From the NCBI RefSeq assembly GCF_014649755.1, contig NZ_BMTQ01000006.1:335149-399148 (forward strand): 64,000 nucleotides of DNA, in the 5' to 3' direction. Positions 16,942-26,155 of the stretch are shown piece by piece. This DNA is from Streptomyces litmocidini (lineage in GTDB: Bacteria; Actinomycetota; Actinomycetes; Streptomycetales; Streptomycetaceae). Under the pieces are notes generated by a model that was not told where the DNA came from, searched no databases, and worked only from the letters and a program-made list of their open reading frames with translations. Within the stretch, counting starts at the first letter, position 1, and each line of letters starts with the position of its first letter. Both the position numbers and the translations under genes were made by a program.

Positions 16942-19506
16942 GTGCCCGAAGCAACCAGCGCCGGCGCGGCGCCGCGCACGCTCGCGGAGGCGCTGCGCGC
17001 GCGGGGCGACGAAGGGCTCGCCGCGCTGCTGCGCGCCCGGCCCGACCTGCTGAGTCCCGTACCGAACGACCTGACGCAGCTGGCGACCCGCGCGGGCACG
17101 CGGGGTTCGGTGGTGCGGGCGCTGGAGCGGCTCGACCGGTTCGCCCTCCAGACGGCCGAGGCGCTGGCCGTCGCCCCGGACCCCGCCCCGTACCCCGTAC
17201 TGCTCGCGCTGCTCGCCGGCGACGAGGGCGACCCGGCGATCGAGGCGGCGCTGCCGGGCGCGGTGGCGCTGCTGCGCGAGCAGGCCCTCGTGTGGGGCGA
17301 GGACGACCGGCTGCGGCTGGTGCGGACCGCGCGGGAGCTGCTCGCGCCCTCGGCCCAGCATCCGTCGCCGACCGGGCTCGGGCCGACGGTCGCGGAGGCG
17401 ACGGCGGGGATGTCGCCGGGCCGGGTGCAGGAGATCATCGCGGCGGCCGGGCTGTCGGCGACGCACGATCCGGTGTCGGCGGTGGCGGCGCTCACGGAGC
17501 TGTTCACCGACCGGGCGCGGATGGGCGCGCTGCTCGACGAGGCGTCCCCGGAGGCCCTCTCCGTCCTGGACCGGCTGGTGTGGGGTCCGCCGTACGGCGA
17601 GGTGACGGCGAATCCGGCGCCTCCGGTGCGCTGGCTGCGCGACCGGGGGCTGCTGCTGCCGGTGTCGGCACGGACGATGGTGCTGCCGCGCGAGGTGGCG
17701 CTGCACCTGCGGGGCGGGCGGGCGCACCGGGCGCCGGAGCCGGTGGCGCCGGTGGTGGAGGTGGCGCGCGAGTACCGTCCCCAGGTGGTGGACAGCGCCG
17801 CCGCCGGGCAGGCGTACACGGCGCTCGCGACCGTCGAGGAGCTGCTGAAGTCCTGGGACCAGGGCGGTCCGCAGGTGCTGCGGGCGGGCGGGATGTCCGT
17901 ACGGGACCTCAAGCGGACGGCGGCGGCCCTCGACGTGACGGAGCAGGTCGCCGCGTTCTGGCTGGAGCTGTGCTTCGGGGCGGGGCTGCTGGCCTCGGAC
18001 GGGGAGGCGGACGAGCGGTACGCGCCGACGCCCGCGTACGACGACTGGCTCGACCTGCCGCCCGCCGAGCGCTGGGCGCGGCTCGTCGCGCCCTGGCTCA
18101 CGGCGACCCGCACGGCGGGCCTGGTGGGCGGCCAGGACGCGAAGGGCCGCACGCTCGCCGTTCTCGGCCCGGATCTGGACCGCGCGGCCGCGCCGGAGGT
18201 CCGCCACCGGGTCCTGGAGCTCCTCGCGACCCTGCCGCCGGGCGCCGCGGCCGATCCCGGGACGGTGTTCGCCCGGCTGCGCTGGGAGCGGCCGCCGCGG
18301 GGCGCGGCGCAGCCGGTCCCGCCGCGCGCGCCGCAGGCCGCGGCCGGGACGGACGAGACCACCGGAACCGGCACCGGCACCCGCCCCGAGGCCCACGGCG
18401 ACCTGCGGTCCCGGCTCGCGCGGTGGGCGCTCGCCGAGGCCGAGCTGCTGGGGCTCACGGGCCGGGGCGCGCTCGCGTCGCCCGCCCGGGCGCTGCTCAA
18501 CCTGCCGCTGGCGGAGGCGGCGACGCCCACCGACCACGGGGGCCGGGTCGAGCTGTCGGTGGCCGCCGGGCGGGCGGCGACCCTGCTCGCGCCGCTGCTT
18601 CCGGAGGCCGTCGACCACGTGCTGCTCCAGGCCGACCTGACGGCCGTCGCGCCCGGGCCGTTGCGGCGGCCGCTGGCCGACGCGCTCGCGGTCCTGGCGG
18701 ACGTGGAATCGAAGGGTGGCGCGACGGTGTACCGGTTCACGCCCGGTTCCGTGCGGCGCGCCCTCGACTCGGGGCGGTCGGCCTCCGACCTGCACGACTT
18801 CCTGGCCGCGCACTCCCGGACGCCGGTGCCGCAGCCGCTCGCGTATCTGATCGACGACGTGGCCAGGAGGCACGGCCATCTGCGGGTCGGGGCGGCCTCC
18901 GCGTACGTGCGCTGCGACGACGACACCGTCCTCGGCGAGATCCTGGCCGACCGGCGCTCCGCCGCCCTGGGCCTGCGCCGCCTCGCGCCGACGGTGCTCG
19001 CGGCACAGACGGACCCGGCGTCGCTGCTGGAGGGGCTGCGGTCGATGGGGTACGCCCCGGCGGCCGAGTCCGCCGAGGGCGACGTCCTGGTCACCCGCGC
19101 CGACGCGTACCGCACGCCCGCCCGGACGGCCCCGGCGCCCGTCCCGGAGGGCCCGCCGGTCCCCGACACGACGCTCCTCGGCGCGGCGGTGAGGGCGATC
19201 CGGGCGGGCGACCGGGCGGCGACGGCGGTACGGAAGGAGCCCGCAGCGCCCGTGGCGTCGGCGGGCGGCCTCCCGCGCACCTCGGCGGCCGAGACCCTGG
19301 CGACGGTCCAGGCGGCGGCGATGACGGGCACGGCGGTCTGGATCGGCTACGTCAACGCGGAGGGCGCGGCGAGCCAGCGCGTCATCGCCCCGGTCCGCGT
19401 CGAGGGCGGCTTCGTGACGGGCTACGACCACACGGCCGACGAGGTCCGCACGTACCCCCTGCACCGGATCACGGGCGTGGCGGAACTGGCGGACGACCAG
19501 GTGTGA
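16942..19506 (+). CDS. Helicase-C3/XPB-N-like protein with C-terminal WYL domain
   Basis: About 854 residues. The N-terminal part (PRTLAEALRARGDEGLAALL, then PNDLTQLATRAGTRGSVVRAL) and the middle match the actinobacterial helicase-associated family related to the N-terminal region of XPB/Ssl2. I see no Walker A, so it is probably not itself an ATPase. The last 75 residues (GTAVWIGYVNAEGAASQRVI and TYPLHRITGVAEL) look like a WYL ligand-sensing domain. The GTG at 16942 has a GGGAGG five bases upstream and the family sequence begins just after it. An ATG at 16909 lacks such a site. It precedes the XPB helicase gene on the same strand, suggesting a shared role in DNA repair or transcription. Confidence 0.82.
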   Translation: MPEATSAGAAPRTLAEALRARGDEGLAALLRARPDLLSPVPNDLTQLATRAGTRGSVVRALERLDRFALQTAEALAVAPDPAPYPVLLALLAGDEGDPAIEAALPGAVALLREQALVWGEDDRLRLVRTARELLAPSAQHPSPTGLGPTVAEATAGMSPGRVQEIIAAAGLSATHDPVSAVAALTELFTDRARMGALLDEASPEALSVLDRLVWGPPYGEVTANPAPPVRWLRDRGLLLPVSARTMVLPREVALHLRGGRAHRAPEPVAPVVEVAREYRPQVVDSAAAGQAYTALATVEELLKSWDQGGPQVLRAGGMSVRDLKRTAAALDVTEQVAAFWLELCFGAGLLASDGEADERYAPTPAYDDWLDLPPAERWARLVAPWLTATRTAGLVGGQDAKGRTLAVLGPDLDRAAAPEVRHRVLELLATLPPGAAADPGTVFARLRWERPPRGAAQPVPPRAPQAAAGTDETTGTGTGTRPEAHGDLRSRLARWALAEAELLGLTGRGALASPARALLNLPLAEAATPTDHGGRVELSVAAGRAATLLAPLLPEAVDHVLLQADLTAVAPGPLRRPLADALAVLADVESKGGATVYRFTPGSVRRALDSGRSASDLHDFLAAHSRTPVPQPLAYLIDDVARRHGHLRVGAASAYVRCDDDTVLGEILADRRSAALGLRRLAPTVLAAQTDPASLLEGLRSMGYAPAAESAEGDVLVTRADAYRTPARTAPAPVPEGPPVPDTTLLGAAVRAIRAGDRAATAVRKEPAAPVASAGGLPRTSAAETLATVQAAAMTGTAVWIGYVNAEGAASQRVIAPVRVEGGFVTGYDHTADEVRTYPLHRITGVAELADDQV

Positions 19507-19509
19507 CGG

Positions 19510-19758
19510 GGGCCGGGGTCGGTCCGGTTCCGGCACCGGGCGGACCCGTTCCCCGGCGGCGGCGCGTTCGGCCGGCGCGAGCAGGCCGAGCACGCGGCGC
19601 AGGCGGGGCTTGCCGGCCGCGTGCGGTTCCGTGCGGTCCACGTACGTCCCGGGGCCGCTCCCCGGGCCGACGGCCCCATGGGTCTCCGTCGGTCCGGGCG
19701 TGCCGGTGATCAGCGCGACCGTGGTCCCGGACGGGCCCTCGCACCACGCGCCGTGCAC
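19510..19758 (-). pseudogene. Possible 3'-truncated small gene in the gap before XPB
   Basis: The roughly 354 bp between 19506 and 19861 contain a minus-strand frame starting GTG at 19758 with nearly pure G/C third positions for about 80 codons. It begins HGAWCEGPSGTTVALITG and runs through GTYVDRTEPHAAGKPRLRRV. No stop occurs before it enters the antisense of the preceding gene. It looks like the 5' part of a gene that lost its end, but the evidence is codon bias only. Confidence 0.3.
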
Positions 19759-19860
19759 CCGTCACACGGGCGTCGCACGCCCGGAACGCCGGGCACGACC
19801 ATGCTGCACACTGGAGGATTGGCCGTCACCGAAAGCGGCCCGGGAAGGACCAGATCGCAC

Positions 19861-21501
19861 GTGAATGGGCCACTCATCGTCCAGAGCGACAAGACGCTGC
19901 TCCTGGAGGTCGACCACGAGCTCGCCGAGGCCTGTCGGCGGGCCATCGCGCCGTTCGCGGAGCTGGAGCGGGCTCCGGAGCACATCCACACCTACCGGGT
20001 GACGCCGCTGGGGCTGTGGAACGCGCGGGCCGCGGGGCACGACGCCGAGCAGGTCGTCGACGCGCTCGTCGAGTACTCGCGGTACCCCGTGCCGCACGCG
20101 CTGCTCGTCGACATCGCCGAGACCATGGCCCGGTACGGGCGGCTCACGCTCTCCAAGCACCCCACGCACGGGCTCGTGCTGACCTCGACCGACCGGCCCG
20201 TCCTGGAGGAGATCCTCCGGTCGAAGAAGGTGCAGCCGCTGGTCGGGGAGCGGATCGACGCGGACACCGTGGCCGTGCACCCCTCCGAGCGCGGGCAGAT
20301 CAAGCAGACGCTGCTGAAGCTGGGCTGGCCGGCCGAGGACCTCGCCGGCTACGTGGACGGGGAGGCGCACCGGATCGACCTCGCCGAGGACGGCTGGTCG
20401 CTGCGCCCGTACCAGAAGCAGGCCGTCGACGGCTTCTGGCACGGCGGCTCGGGTGTCGTCGTGCTGCCGTGCGGCGCGGGCAAGACGCTGGTCGGGGCCG
20501 GGGCGATGGCCCAGGCGAAGGCGACGACGCTGATCCTCGTCACGAACACGGTCTCCGCACGGCAGTGGAAGCACGAGCTGGTGAAGCGGACCTCGCTGAC
20601 CGAGGACGAGATCGGCGAGTACAGCGGCACGCGCAAGGAGATCCGTCCGGTCACCATCGCCACGTACCAGGTGCTCACGACGAAGCGGAAGGGGATCTAT
20701 CCCCACCTGGAGCTCTTCGACTCCCGGGACTGGGGGCTCATCGTCTACGACGAGGTGCACCTGCTGCCCGCGCCGGTCTTCAAGTTCACCGCCGATCTGC
20801 AGGCGCGGCGGCGGCTCGGGCTGACCGCGACGCTCGTGCGGGAGGACGGGCGGGAGTCCGACGTGTTCTCGCTGATCGGACCGAAGCGGTTCGACGCGCC
20901 GTGGAAGGAGATCGAGGCGCAGGGGTACATCGCGCCCGCCGACTGCGTCGAGGTGCGGGTGAACCTGACCGACGCGGAGCGGCTCGCGTACGCGACGGCC
21001 GAGGCGGAGGAGAAGTACCGCTTCTGCGCGACGACGGCGACGAAGCGGAAGGTGACGGAGGCCCTGGTGAAGAAGTTCGCCGGGCAGCAGATCCTCGTCA
21101 TCGGGCAGTACATCGACCAGCTGGACGAGCTCGGCGAGCACCTGGACGCACCGGTGATCAAGGGCGAGACGTCGAACGCTCAGCGGGAGAAGCTCTTCGA
21201 CGCGTTCCGCAACGGCGAGATCAGCGTGCTCGTGGTGTCGAAGGTCGCGAACTTCTCGATCGACCTGCCGGAGGCGACGGTCGCCATCCAGGTGTCGGGC
21301 ACCTTCGGGTCGCGCCAGGAGGAGGCGCAGCGCCTGGGCCGGGTGCTACGGCCGAAGGCGGACGGTCACCAGGCGCACTTCTACTCGGTGGTGGCGCGGG
21401 ACACGATCGACCAGGACTTCGCGGCGCACCGGCAGCGGTTCCTGGCGGAGCAGGGGTACGCGTACCGGATCGTGGACGCGGACGAGCTGCTGGGGTCCTA
21501 G
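19861..21501 (+). CDS. XPB-type DNA repair helicase
   Basis: A 546-residue superfamily 2 helicase of the bacterial XPB group. The damage-recognition-like N-terminal domain (residues 1-170) is followed by LRPYQKQAVDGF, Walker A PCGAGKT, the DEVH box in IVYDEVHLLP, motif III GLTATLVREDG, and motifs V-VI VVSKVANFSIDLPEA and EEAQRLGRVLRP. It should unwind DNA with 3'-5' polarity in repair or transcription-coupled processes. The GTG at 19861 directly precedes NGPLIVQSDKTLLLEV, the usual start of these proteins. A GAGCCG/CGGCTC hairpin follows the stop. Confidence 0.92.
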   Translation: MNGPLIVQSDKTLLLEVDHELAEACRRAIAPFAELERAPEHIHTYRVTPLGLWNARAAGHDAEQVVDALVEYSRYPVPHALLVDIAETMARYGRLTLSKHPTHGLVLTSTDRPVLEEILRSKKVQPLVGERIDADTVAVHPSERGQIKQTLLKLGWPAEDLAGYVDGEAHRIDLAEDGWSLRPYQKQAVDGFWHGGSGVVVLPCGAGKTLVGAGAMAQAKATTLILVTNTVSARQWKHELVKRTSLTEDEIGEYSGTRKEIRPVTIATYQVLTTKRKGIYPHLELFDSRDWGLIVYDEVHLLPAPVFKFTADLQARRRLGLTATLVREDGRESDVFSLIGPKRFDAPWKEIEAQGYIAPADCVEVRVNLTDAERLAYATAEAEEKYRFCATTATKRKVTEALVKKFAGQQILVIGQYIDQLDELGEHLDAPVIKGETSNAQREKLFDAFRNGEISVLVVSKVANFSIDLPEATVAIQVSGTFGSRQEEAQRLGRVLRPKADGHQAHFYSVVARDTIDQDFAAHRQRFLAEQGYAYRIVDADELLGS

Positions 21502-21686
21502 CCGCCGCGGCCCGGTCCGTGAGCCGGGGGACGGCTCCGGTGGTCACGGGGGCGCACCGGCGGTGACGGGCGCCCGGCGGGGCGTGGTCGCCCTCGGGTC
21601 CCGCGGGGCGGCGAGGGCGGCGAAACGCAGGGGCGGGTCGTGCGGGCCGGGTCGGCGGCCGCGGGCGTCGTCGCGGCCCGGTCCCC

Positions 21687-21923
21687 TCAGGGCGCGCCGG
21701 GCCCGCCCGGGCGTTCCCGTACTCGGTCGGGGCCGGGGGCGTACTCGGGGCGGGGGTTCCGGACTCCCGCCTCCGGCGGTCCGTACCCGCCCAGGAGGGC
21801 GACCGTCGCCGCCGCGCCGCCGAAGGCGCGTATCGCGCGGAGGGCGGTGGCGAGGCGGTGGGGGCGGGGGGCGGTGGTCACGCGGGGGCGGGGCGTCGCT
21901 GCGGGGAAGGTCGTCGCGGTCAT
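21687..21923 (-). CDS. Small hypothetical protein
   Basis: A 78-residue frame with high GC3. It has a Thr/Pro-rich start, a central segment LATALRAIRAFGGAAATVALL that could be an amphipathic or membrane helix, and a Pro/Arg-rich tail. Another ATG at 21947 would add eight residues. The ATG at 21923 is preceded by GGAGG but at only one base. It is the only plausible gene in the roughly 650 bp between the XPB gene and the helicase-like motor gene. Not recognised; could be spurious. Confidence 0.4.
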   Translation of the reverse strand: MTATTFPAATPRPRVTTAPRPHRLATALRAIRAFGGAAATVALLGGYGPPEAGVRNPRPEYAPGPDRVRERPGGPGAP

Positions 21924-22000
21924 GCCTCCATGATGGAATCCGGACATTGCGGATACATCGGCCTGGGGGTGGAACCCGGGTCCCCCTCGCGTCGGACCCC

Positions 22001-22014
22001 TCCCCCTAGGGGGA
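22001..22014. promoter_or_regulatory. 14-bp perfect palindrome upstream of the HelD/HelR gene
   Basis: TCCCCCTAGGGGGA lies about 140 bases before the GTG of the RNA polymerase motor gene. I could not find a rifamycin-associated element of the type described for helR genes. This palindrome is the only striking symmetric site in the leader. Confidence 0.35.
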
Positions 22015-22150
22015 AAAGGATTCGCCCCGGCCGACCGCCGGAGCTACACTCGTCCGCTTCCCCGCCTCCCTCCGTGGAGCGCCGCCGTCCGGTCGGAAAC
22101 CGGCGGCCACTCCGTCGTGTCCGCGTATCCACCTGCCCGGAGGCTTCACC

Positions 22151-24190
22151 GTGTCCGCATCCGATCCGTCCGACCCGTCCGACCCGCTCGCGCGCGAGCG
22201 CGCCCATCTGACCTCGTCCCGCGCCGCGCTGCGCGCGATGCGGGAGGACGTCGAGGCGCTCGACATCAAGGACGTCACCGCGAACTGGGTCAACTCCCTG
22301 GTGCTCGGGCGGCAGATCGAGGAGCGGATCAAGGCGCTCGCGGACCTCGCCGACACCCCGCTCTTCTTCGGGCGGCTCGACTACCTGCACACCACGCAGG
22401 AGGGCCAGCGGTTCTACATCGGGCGGCGGCACGTCCACGACGCCGACGGCGATCCGATGGTGATCGACTGGCGTGCGCCGGTCTCGCAGCCGTACTACCA
22501 GGCGTCGAAGAAGGACCCGCAGGACGTGGGCCTGCGGCGACGCTTCGGGTACACGGGCGGCGAACTCACCGCGTACGAGGACGAGCACCTCTCCGACCCG
22601 GAGGAACTCGAACGCACCAGCCGCCTCCTCCAGGCCGAGATCGAGCGGCCCCGCGTCGGCCCCATGCGCGACATCGTCGCCACCATCCAGCCGGAGCAGG
22701 ACGGCATCGTCCGCTCCGACCTGTCGGGAACGGTGTGCGTGCAGGGAGGGCCGGGCACCGGGAAGACGGCCGTCGGCCTGCACCGTGTCGCGTACCTGCT
22801 CTACGCGCACCGGGAGCGGCTCGCCCGCACCGGCACCCTGGTCATCGGGCCGAACCGTTCCTTCCTCCACTACATCGAGCAGGTCCTGCCCGCGCTCGGC
22901 GAACTGGAGGTCCGGCAGGCGACGGTCGACGACCTCGTCGCGCACGTCGAGGTGCGGGGCACGGACGAGGCGGCGACGGCGGTCGTGAAGGGCGACGCCC
23001 GGATGGCGGAGGTGCTGCGGCGGGCGGTCCGCTCGCACGTGACGCTGCCGGAGGAACCCCTGACGGTGGTGCGCGGCTCCCGGCGCTGGCGGGTCCCGGC
23101 GCACGAACTTGAGCAGATCGTAAGGGAGTTGCTCGACCGCGACATCCGGTACGGCGCCGCCCGCGAGGCCCTCCCGCAGCGCGTCGCGCACGCCGTCCTG
23201 GTCCGGATGGAGGAGGCCGGCGAGGCGCCCGACGACCGCGTGCAGAACGCGGTCGCGCGGAACACGGCGGTGAAGGCCCTGGTGAAGGAGTGCTGGCCGC
23301 TCGTCGAGCCCGCGAAGCTGGTCCTGCGGCTGCTGAGCGACGCCGACTTCCTCGCCGAGCACGCCGAGGGACTGCTCACCGAGGACGAGCAGAAGCTGCT
23401 GCTGTGGGCGAAGCCGGCGCGGAGCGCGAGGGCGGCGAAGTGGTCGGCGGCGGACGCCGTCCTCATCGACGAGGCGAAGGACCTGGTGGAGCGGACGCAC
23501 TCGCTCGGGCACGTGGTCCTCGACGAGGCGCAGGACCTGTCCCCCATGCAGTACCGGGCGGTGGGCCGCCGCTGCACGACCGGTTCGGCGACGGTCCTGG
23601 GCGACCTGGCGCAGGGCACGACGCCGTGGGCGACGGAGAGCTGGGCGCAGGCGCTCGGGCACCTGGGGAAGCCGGAGGCGGTGGTGGAGGAGCTGACGGC
23701 CGGTTTCCGCGTGCCGCGCGAGGTGATCGCGTACGCCTCGCGGCTCCTTCCGCACATGTCGCCGGGGCTCGCGGCGGTGGAGTCGGTCCGGGAGAACCCG
23801 GGCTCGCTGGAGGTCCGTTCCGGTGACGCGCTCGACGAGGACGTCGTCGCGGCCTGCGTCGAGGCGCTGACGCACGAGGGCTCGACCGGCCTGATCGCCG
23901 CGGACGCGCGGATCGCGCCGCTCGCGGAGGCGCTGACGGCGGCCGGTCTGGCGTACCTCTCCCCCGGCGAGGAGACGACGGCCGAGTCGCGCCTCACGCT
24001 GGTCCCGGCCTCGCTCGCGAAGGGCCTGGAGTACGACTACGTGGTCCTGGACGAGCCGGCGGCCGTCGTCGACGGCGAACCGGACGAGCGGACGGGCCTG
24101 CGCCGGCTGTACGTGGCGCTGACGCGTGCGGTGTCGGGCCTGACGGTCGTCCACTCGGCCCCGCTGCCCGAGCAGTTGGGGACCCCGTGA
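22151..24190 (+). CDS. HelD/HelR-family RNA polymerase-recycling ATPase
   Basis: A 679-residue UvrD-like superfamily 1 ATPase of the HelD group, which removes RNA polymerase from stalled complexes; the HelR branch gives rifamycin resistance in streptomycetes. The N-terminal coiled part (residues 20-60) is followed by FFGRLDYLHTTQEGQRFYIG and IDWRAPVSQPYYQA, typical of HelD. Walker A is QGGPGTGKTAVGLHR, Walker B VVLDEAQDLSP, and motif VI LYVALTRAVSGL. GTG 22151 has GGAGG seven bases upstream. Whether it is HelR or ordinary HelD cannot be settled here. The stop overlaps the next gene by four bases. Confidence 0.88.
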   Translation: MSASDPSDPSDPLARERAHLTSSRAALRAMREDVEALDIKDVTANWVNSLVLGRQIEERIKALADLADTPLFFGRLDYLHTTQEGQRFYIGRRHVHDADGDPMVIDWRAPVSQPYYQASKKDPQDVGLRRRFGYTGGELTAYEDEHLSDPEELERTSRLLQAEIERPRVGPMRDIVATIQPEQDGIVRSDLSGTVCVQGGPGTGKTAVGLHRVAYLLYAHRERLARTGTLVIGPNRSFLHYIEQVLPALGELEVRQATVDDLVAHVEVRGTDEAATAVVKGDARMAEVLRRAVRSHVTLPEEPLTVVRGSRRWRVPAHELEQIVRELLDRDIRYGAAREALPQRVAHAVLVRMEEAGEAPDDRVQNAVARNTAVKALVKECWPLVEPAKLVLRLLSDADFLAEHAEGLLTEDEQKLLLWAKPARSARAAKWSAADAVLIDEAKDLVERTHSLGHVVLDEAQDLSPMQYRAVGRRCTTGSATVLGDLAQGTTPWATESWAQALGHLGKPEAVVEELTAGFRVPREVIAYASRLLPHMSPGLAAVESVRENPGSLEVRSGDALDEDVVAACVEALTHEGSTGLIAADARIAPLAEALTAAGLAYLSPGEETTAESRLTLVPASLAKGLEYDYVVLDEPAAVVDGEPDERTGLRRLYVALTRAVSGLTVVHSAPLPEQLGTP

Positions 24191-24600
24191 CCGCGGTCGG
24201 GGCGCTGCACCACGTCGAGCTGTGGGTGGGTGACCTGGCGCGGGCCGAACGCAGCCTCGGCTGGCTGCTCGGGGCGCTCGGATACGCGCCCTTCCAGTCC
24301 TGGGAGGGCGGCCGCAGCTGGGCGCTCGGTTCCTGCTACCTGGTCGTGGAGGAGTCCCCGGCCCGTACGTCGGACCGCCACGACCGCCTCCGTCCGGGCC
24401 TCAACCACCTGGCCTTCCACGCGGGCGACCGGGCGGCCGTCGACGCCCTCGTCGCCGAGGCCCCGGCGCACGGCTGGCGCCTGCTGTTCGCGGACCGGCA
24501 CCCGTACGCGGGCGGGGCGGGTCACTACGCGGCGTACCTGGAGGACGAGGACGGCTTCGAGGTGGAGCTGGTGGCGGCGGAACCGGCAGCCCGGGGGTGA
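24187..24600 (+). CDS. VOC (glyoxalase/bleomycin-resistance fold) protein
   Basis: A 137-residue vicinal-oxygen-chelate protein. It starts LHHVELWVGDLARAERSLGW and has the second half-repeat LNHLAFHAGDRAAVDALV, ending with GHYAAYLEDEDGFEVELV, which supplies the metal-ligand type His and Glu. The GTG at 24187 overlaps the stop of the HelD-like gene (GTGA), so it is co-translated with it. Such proteins sequester or modify small molecules, so a link to antibiotic tolerance beside a HelD/HelR protein is conceivable but not shown. Confidence 0.85.
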   Translation: MTAVGALHHVELWVGDLARAERSLGWLLGALGYAPFQSWEGGRSWALGSCYLVVEESPARTSDRHDRLRPGLNHLAFHAGDRAAVDALVAEAPAHGWRLLFADRHPYAGGAGHYAAYLEDEDGFEVELVAAEPAARG

Positions 24601-24630
24601 GCCGCGCCCCGGGAGTGAGCCGCGCCCCGG
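24597..24630. repeat. 18-bp-spaced tandem repeat across the VOC stop codon
   Basis: GTGAGCCGCGCCCCGG occurs at 24597-24612 and again at 24615-24630. The first copy contains the VOC stop codon, so the gene end was locally duplicated. Confidence 0.6.
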
Positions 24631-24639
24631 AGCGGGTCG

Positions 24640-25515
24640 TCACGGGGGGTCGGCGAGGGCTTCGGTGAAGGTGCGGCGGGCGACCGCGGCCAGGACGGGG
24701 TTCTCGACGCGGTAGTACTGCTCCGTCATCAGGCCCCAGGAGAGCGCCCAGCCACGGCCCCGTGCCCAGGTCGCGCCGTCGACCCCGGCGGCTTCCCGGA
24801 AGAGGGGCCGGGTCCCGGCGGTGAGCAGCGTCCAGGCGCACATCATGTCGGCGGCGGGGTCCCCGGTGCCGAGGCCGCCGAAGTCGATGACAGCGGTCAG
24901 GCGTCCGGCGCGGCCGAGGAGGTTGCCGGGCAGCAGGTCGCCGTGGAGCCAGACGGGCTCCCCGTCCCACTCCGGCACCCGCAGCACCGCCTCCCAGGCG
25001 GCCGTGGCGGCCCGCGCCGCGGCGGGGTCGTCGGCGCCGAGCACGCGGACCGCCTCCCGCGTCTCCGCGTCGCGCCCGCTCACCGGCCCGCCCCGCCAGG
25101 AGGCGGGGCCGCCGGCCGCTCCGGCCTCGCGCAGGGCGACGCCGAAGCGGCCCAACTCGACGGCGGCGTGGGCGAGATCGGTGATCGGCGCGTTGTACGC
25201 GTCGTCGCCGTCGAGCCAGGCGAACACCGACCACGGCCGGTCGTACCCCTCCCCCGGCACTCCCCGCCCGACGGGCACGGGCACGGGCAGGGGAAGGTGC
25301 GGCGCGAGGCGGGGCAGCCACTTCTGCTCCTTCTCGGCCTGTCCGACGGCCCAGTCGGCCTTCGGCAGCCGTACGGCGTACTCGTCGCCGAGCCGGAACA
25401 TGACGTTGTCGGTGCCGGCGGAGTCCACCTCCCGCACGGGAAGTCCCGCCCATGCGGGGAACTGGGCGGCGATCAGCCGCTCGACGAGGGCGGTGTCGAG
25501 GGCGGGGACGGTCAT
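24640..25515 (-). CDS. Aminoglycoside-phosphotransferase-family kinase
   Basis: A 291-residue protein-kinase-like phosphotransferase (APH/choline kinase fold). The catalytic loop is WLHGDLLPGNLL and the metal-binding motif IDFGGLGTGDPAAD. The N-lobe contains SAGTDNVMFRLGDEYAVRLPK with the probable ATP-binding Lys. Many family members phosphorylate small molecules, including aminoglycosides and macrolides, but the substrate here is unknown. The ATG at 25515 fits the family start. A TTG at 25536 overlaps the upstream TetR stop (TTGA) and has GGAAGGA before it, so a coupled TTG start is possible. Confidence 0.85.
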   Translation of the reverse strand: MTVPALDTALVERLIAAQFPAWAGLPVREVDSAGTDNVMFRLGDEYAVRLPKADWAVGQAEKEQKWLPRLAPHLPLPVPVPVGRGVPGEGYDRPWSVFAWLDGDDAYNAPITDLAHAAVELGRFGVALREAGAAGGPASWRGGPVSGRDAETREAVRVLGADDPAAARAATAAWEAVLRVPEWDGEPVWLHGDLLPGNLLGRAGRLTAVIDFGGLGTGDPAADMMCAWTLLTAGTRPLFREAAGVDGATWARGRGWALSWGLMTEQYYRVENPVLAAVARRTFTEALADPP

Positions 25516-25532
25516 GCGGTCGACGCTAGCCG

Positions 25533-26126
25533 TCAAGGTCCTTCCGGGCCACGGGATTTCGGCTTCTCCTCCGGCCGGTCCAGGACCAGGTCCCCCGCCC
25601 GGGCGAGGACCTCGGCACGGGTGCGGCCCGGGTGGTCGGCGGCGAGGAAGTGGTGGCCGATGGCCACGCAGAAGGCGAGGAGGGAGCGGGCCTCGACCTC
25701 GTCGGGGTCGGCGCAGAAGGTGCCGATCATCTCGCGGAGCAACTCCATGCGCCGGTTGTCGACGCGGCGCAGGCGGGCGGCGACGGTCTCGTCGCGCCGG
25801 GCCCAGTCGCGGACGGCGAGGTCGATGGGGCGCAGCCGGTCGCCGGAGAAGGTGAGCACGCCGGCGAGGGTGATGAGGGCCCTCGGATCGCCGCCCGGGT
25901 CCTGCCGGACGCGGTCGACGACCTGGTCGGCGGCCTCCCGCTCCCAGGTGTCGAGCATGGCGGCGAGGAGGGCGTCGCGGTCGGCGAAGTACCCGTAGAA
26001 ACCGCCTTTGGTGACGCCGAGGCGTTTGGCGAGCGCTTCGACGCGGACGGCGTCGGGCCCGCCGTCGGCGAGGACGGCCAGCCCCTCCTCGACCCAGCGT
26101 TCGCGCGGTGTGCGTGCGGCGCCCAC
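25533..26126 (-). CDS. TetR-family transcriptional regulator
   Basis: A 197-residue repressor. The DNA-binding helix-turn-helix lies around residues 25-50 (VEALAKRLGVTKGGFYGYF). The remaining 140 residues form the ligand-binding helical domain and show no recognised signature. It is divergent from the DUF2867 gene, with two related palindromes between them, and is followed with little or no gap by the phosphotransferase gene. It therefore probably controls itself and the divergent gene. Confidence 0.88.
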   Translation of the reverse strand: MGAARTPRERWVEEGLAVLADGGPDAVRVEALAKRLGVTKGGFYGYFADRDALLAAMLDTWEREAADQVVDRVRQDPGGDPRALITLAGVLTFSGDRLRPIDLAVRDWARRDETVAARLRRVDNRRMELLREMIGTFCADPDEVEARSLLAFCVAIGHHFLAADHPGRTRAEVLARAGDLVLDRPEEKPKSRGPEGP

Positions 26127-26155
26127 GGTGTGTCCTCCCTCACTCGCCGACCGAA

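Noticed and set aside
16837..19758. Upstream extension of the membrane-protein frame to 1307 codons
   Set aside because: The extension lies antisense to the WYL-domain protein and has no conserved features; the start at 16836 is sufficient.
22015..22150. Rifamycin-associated element before the HelD/HelR gene
   Set aside because: No site of that form could be found by eye in the leader.
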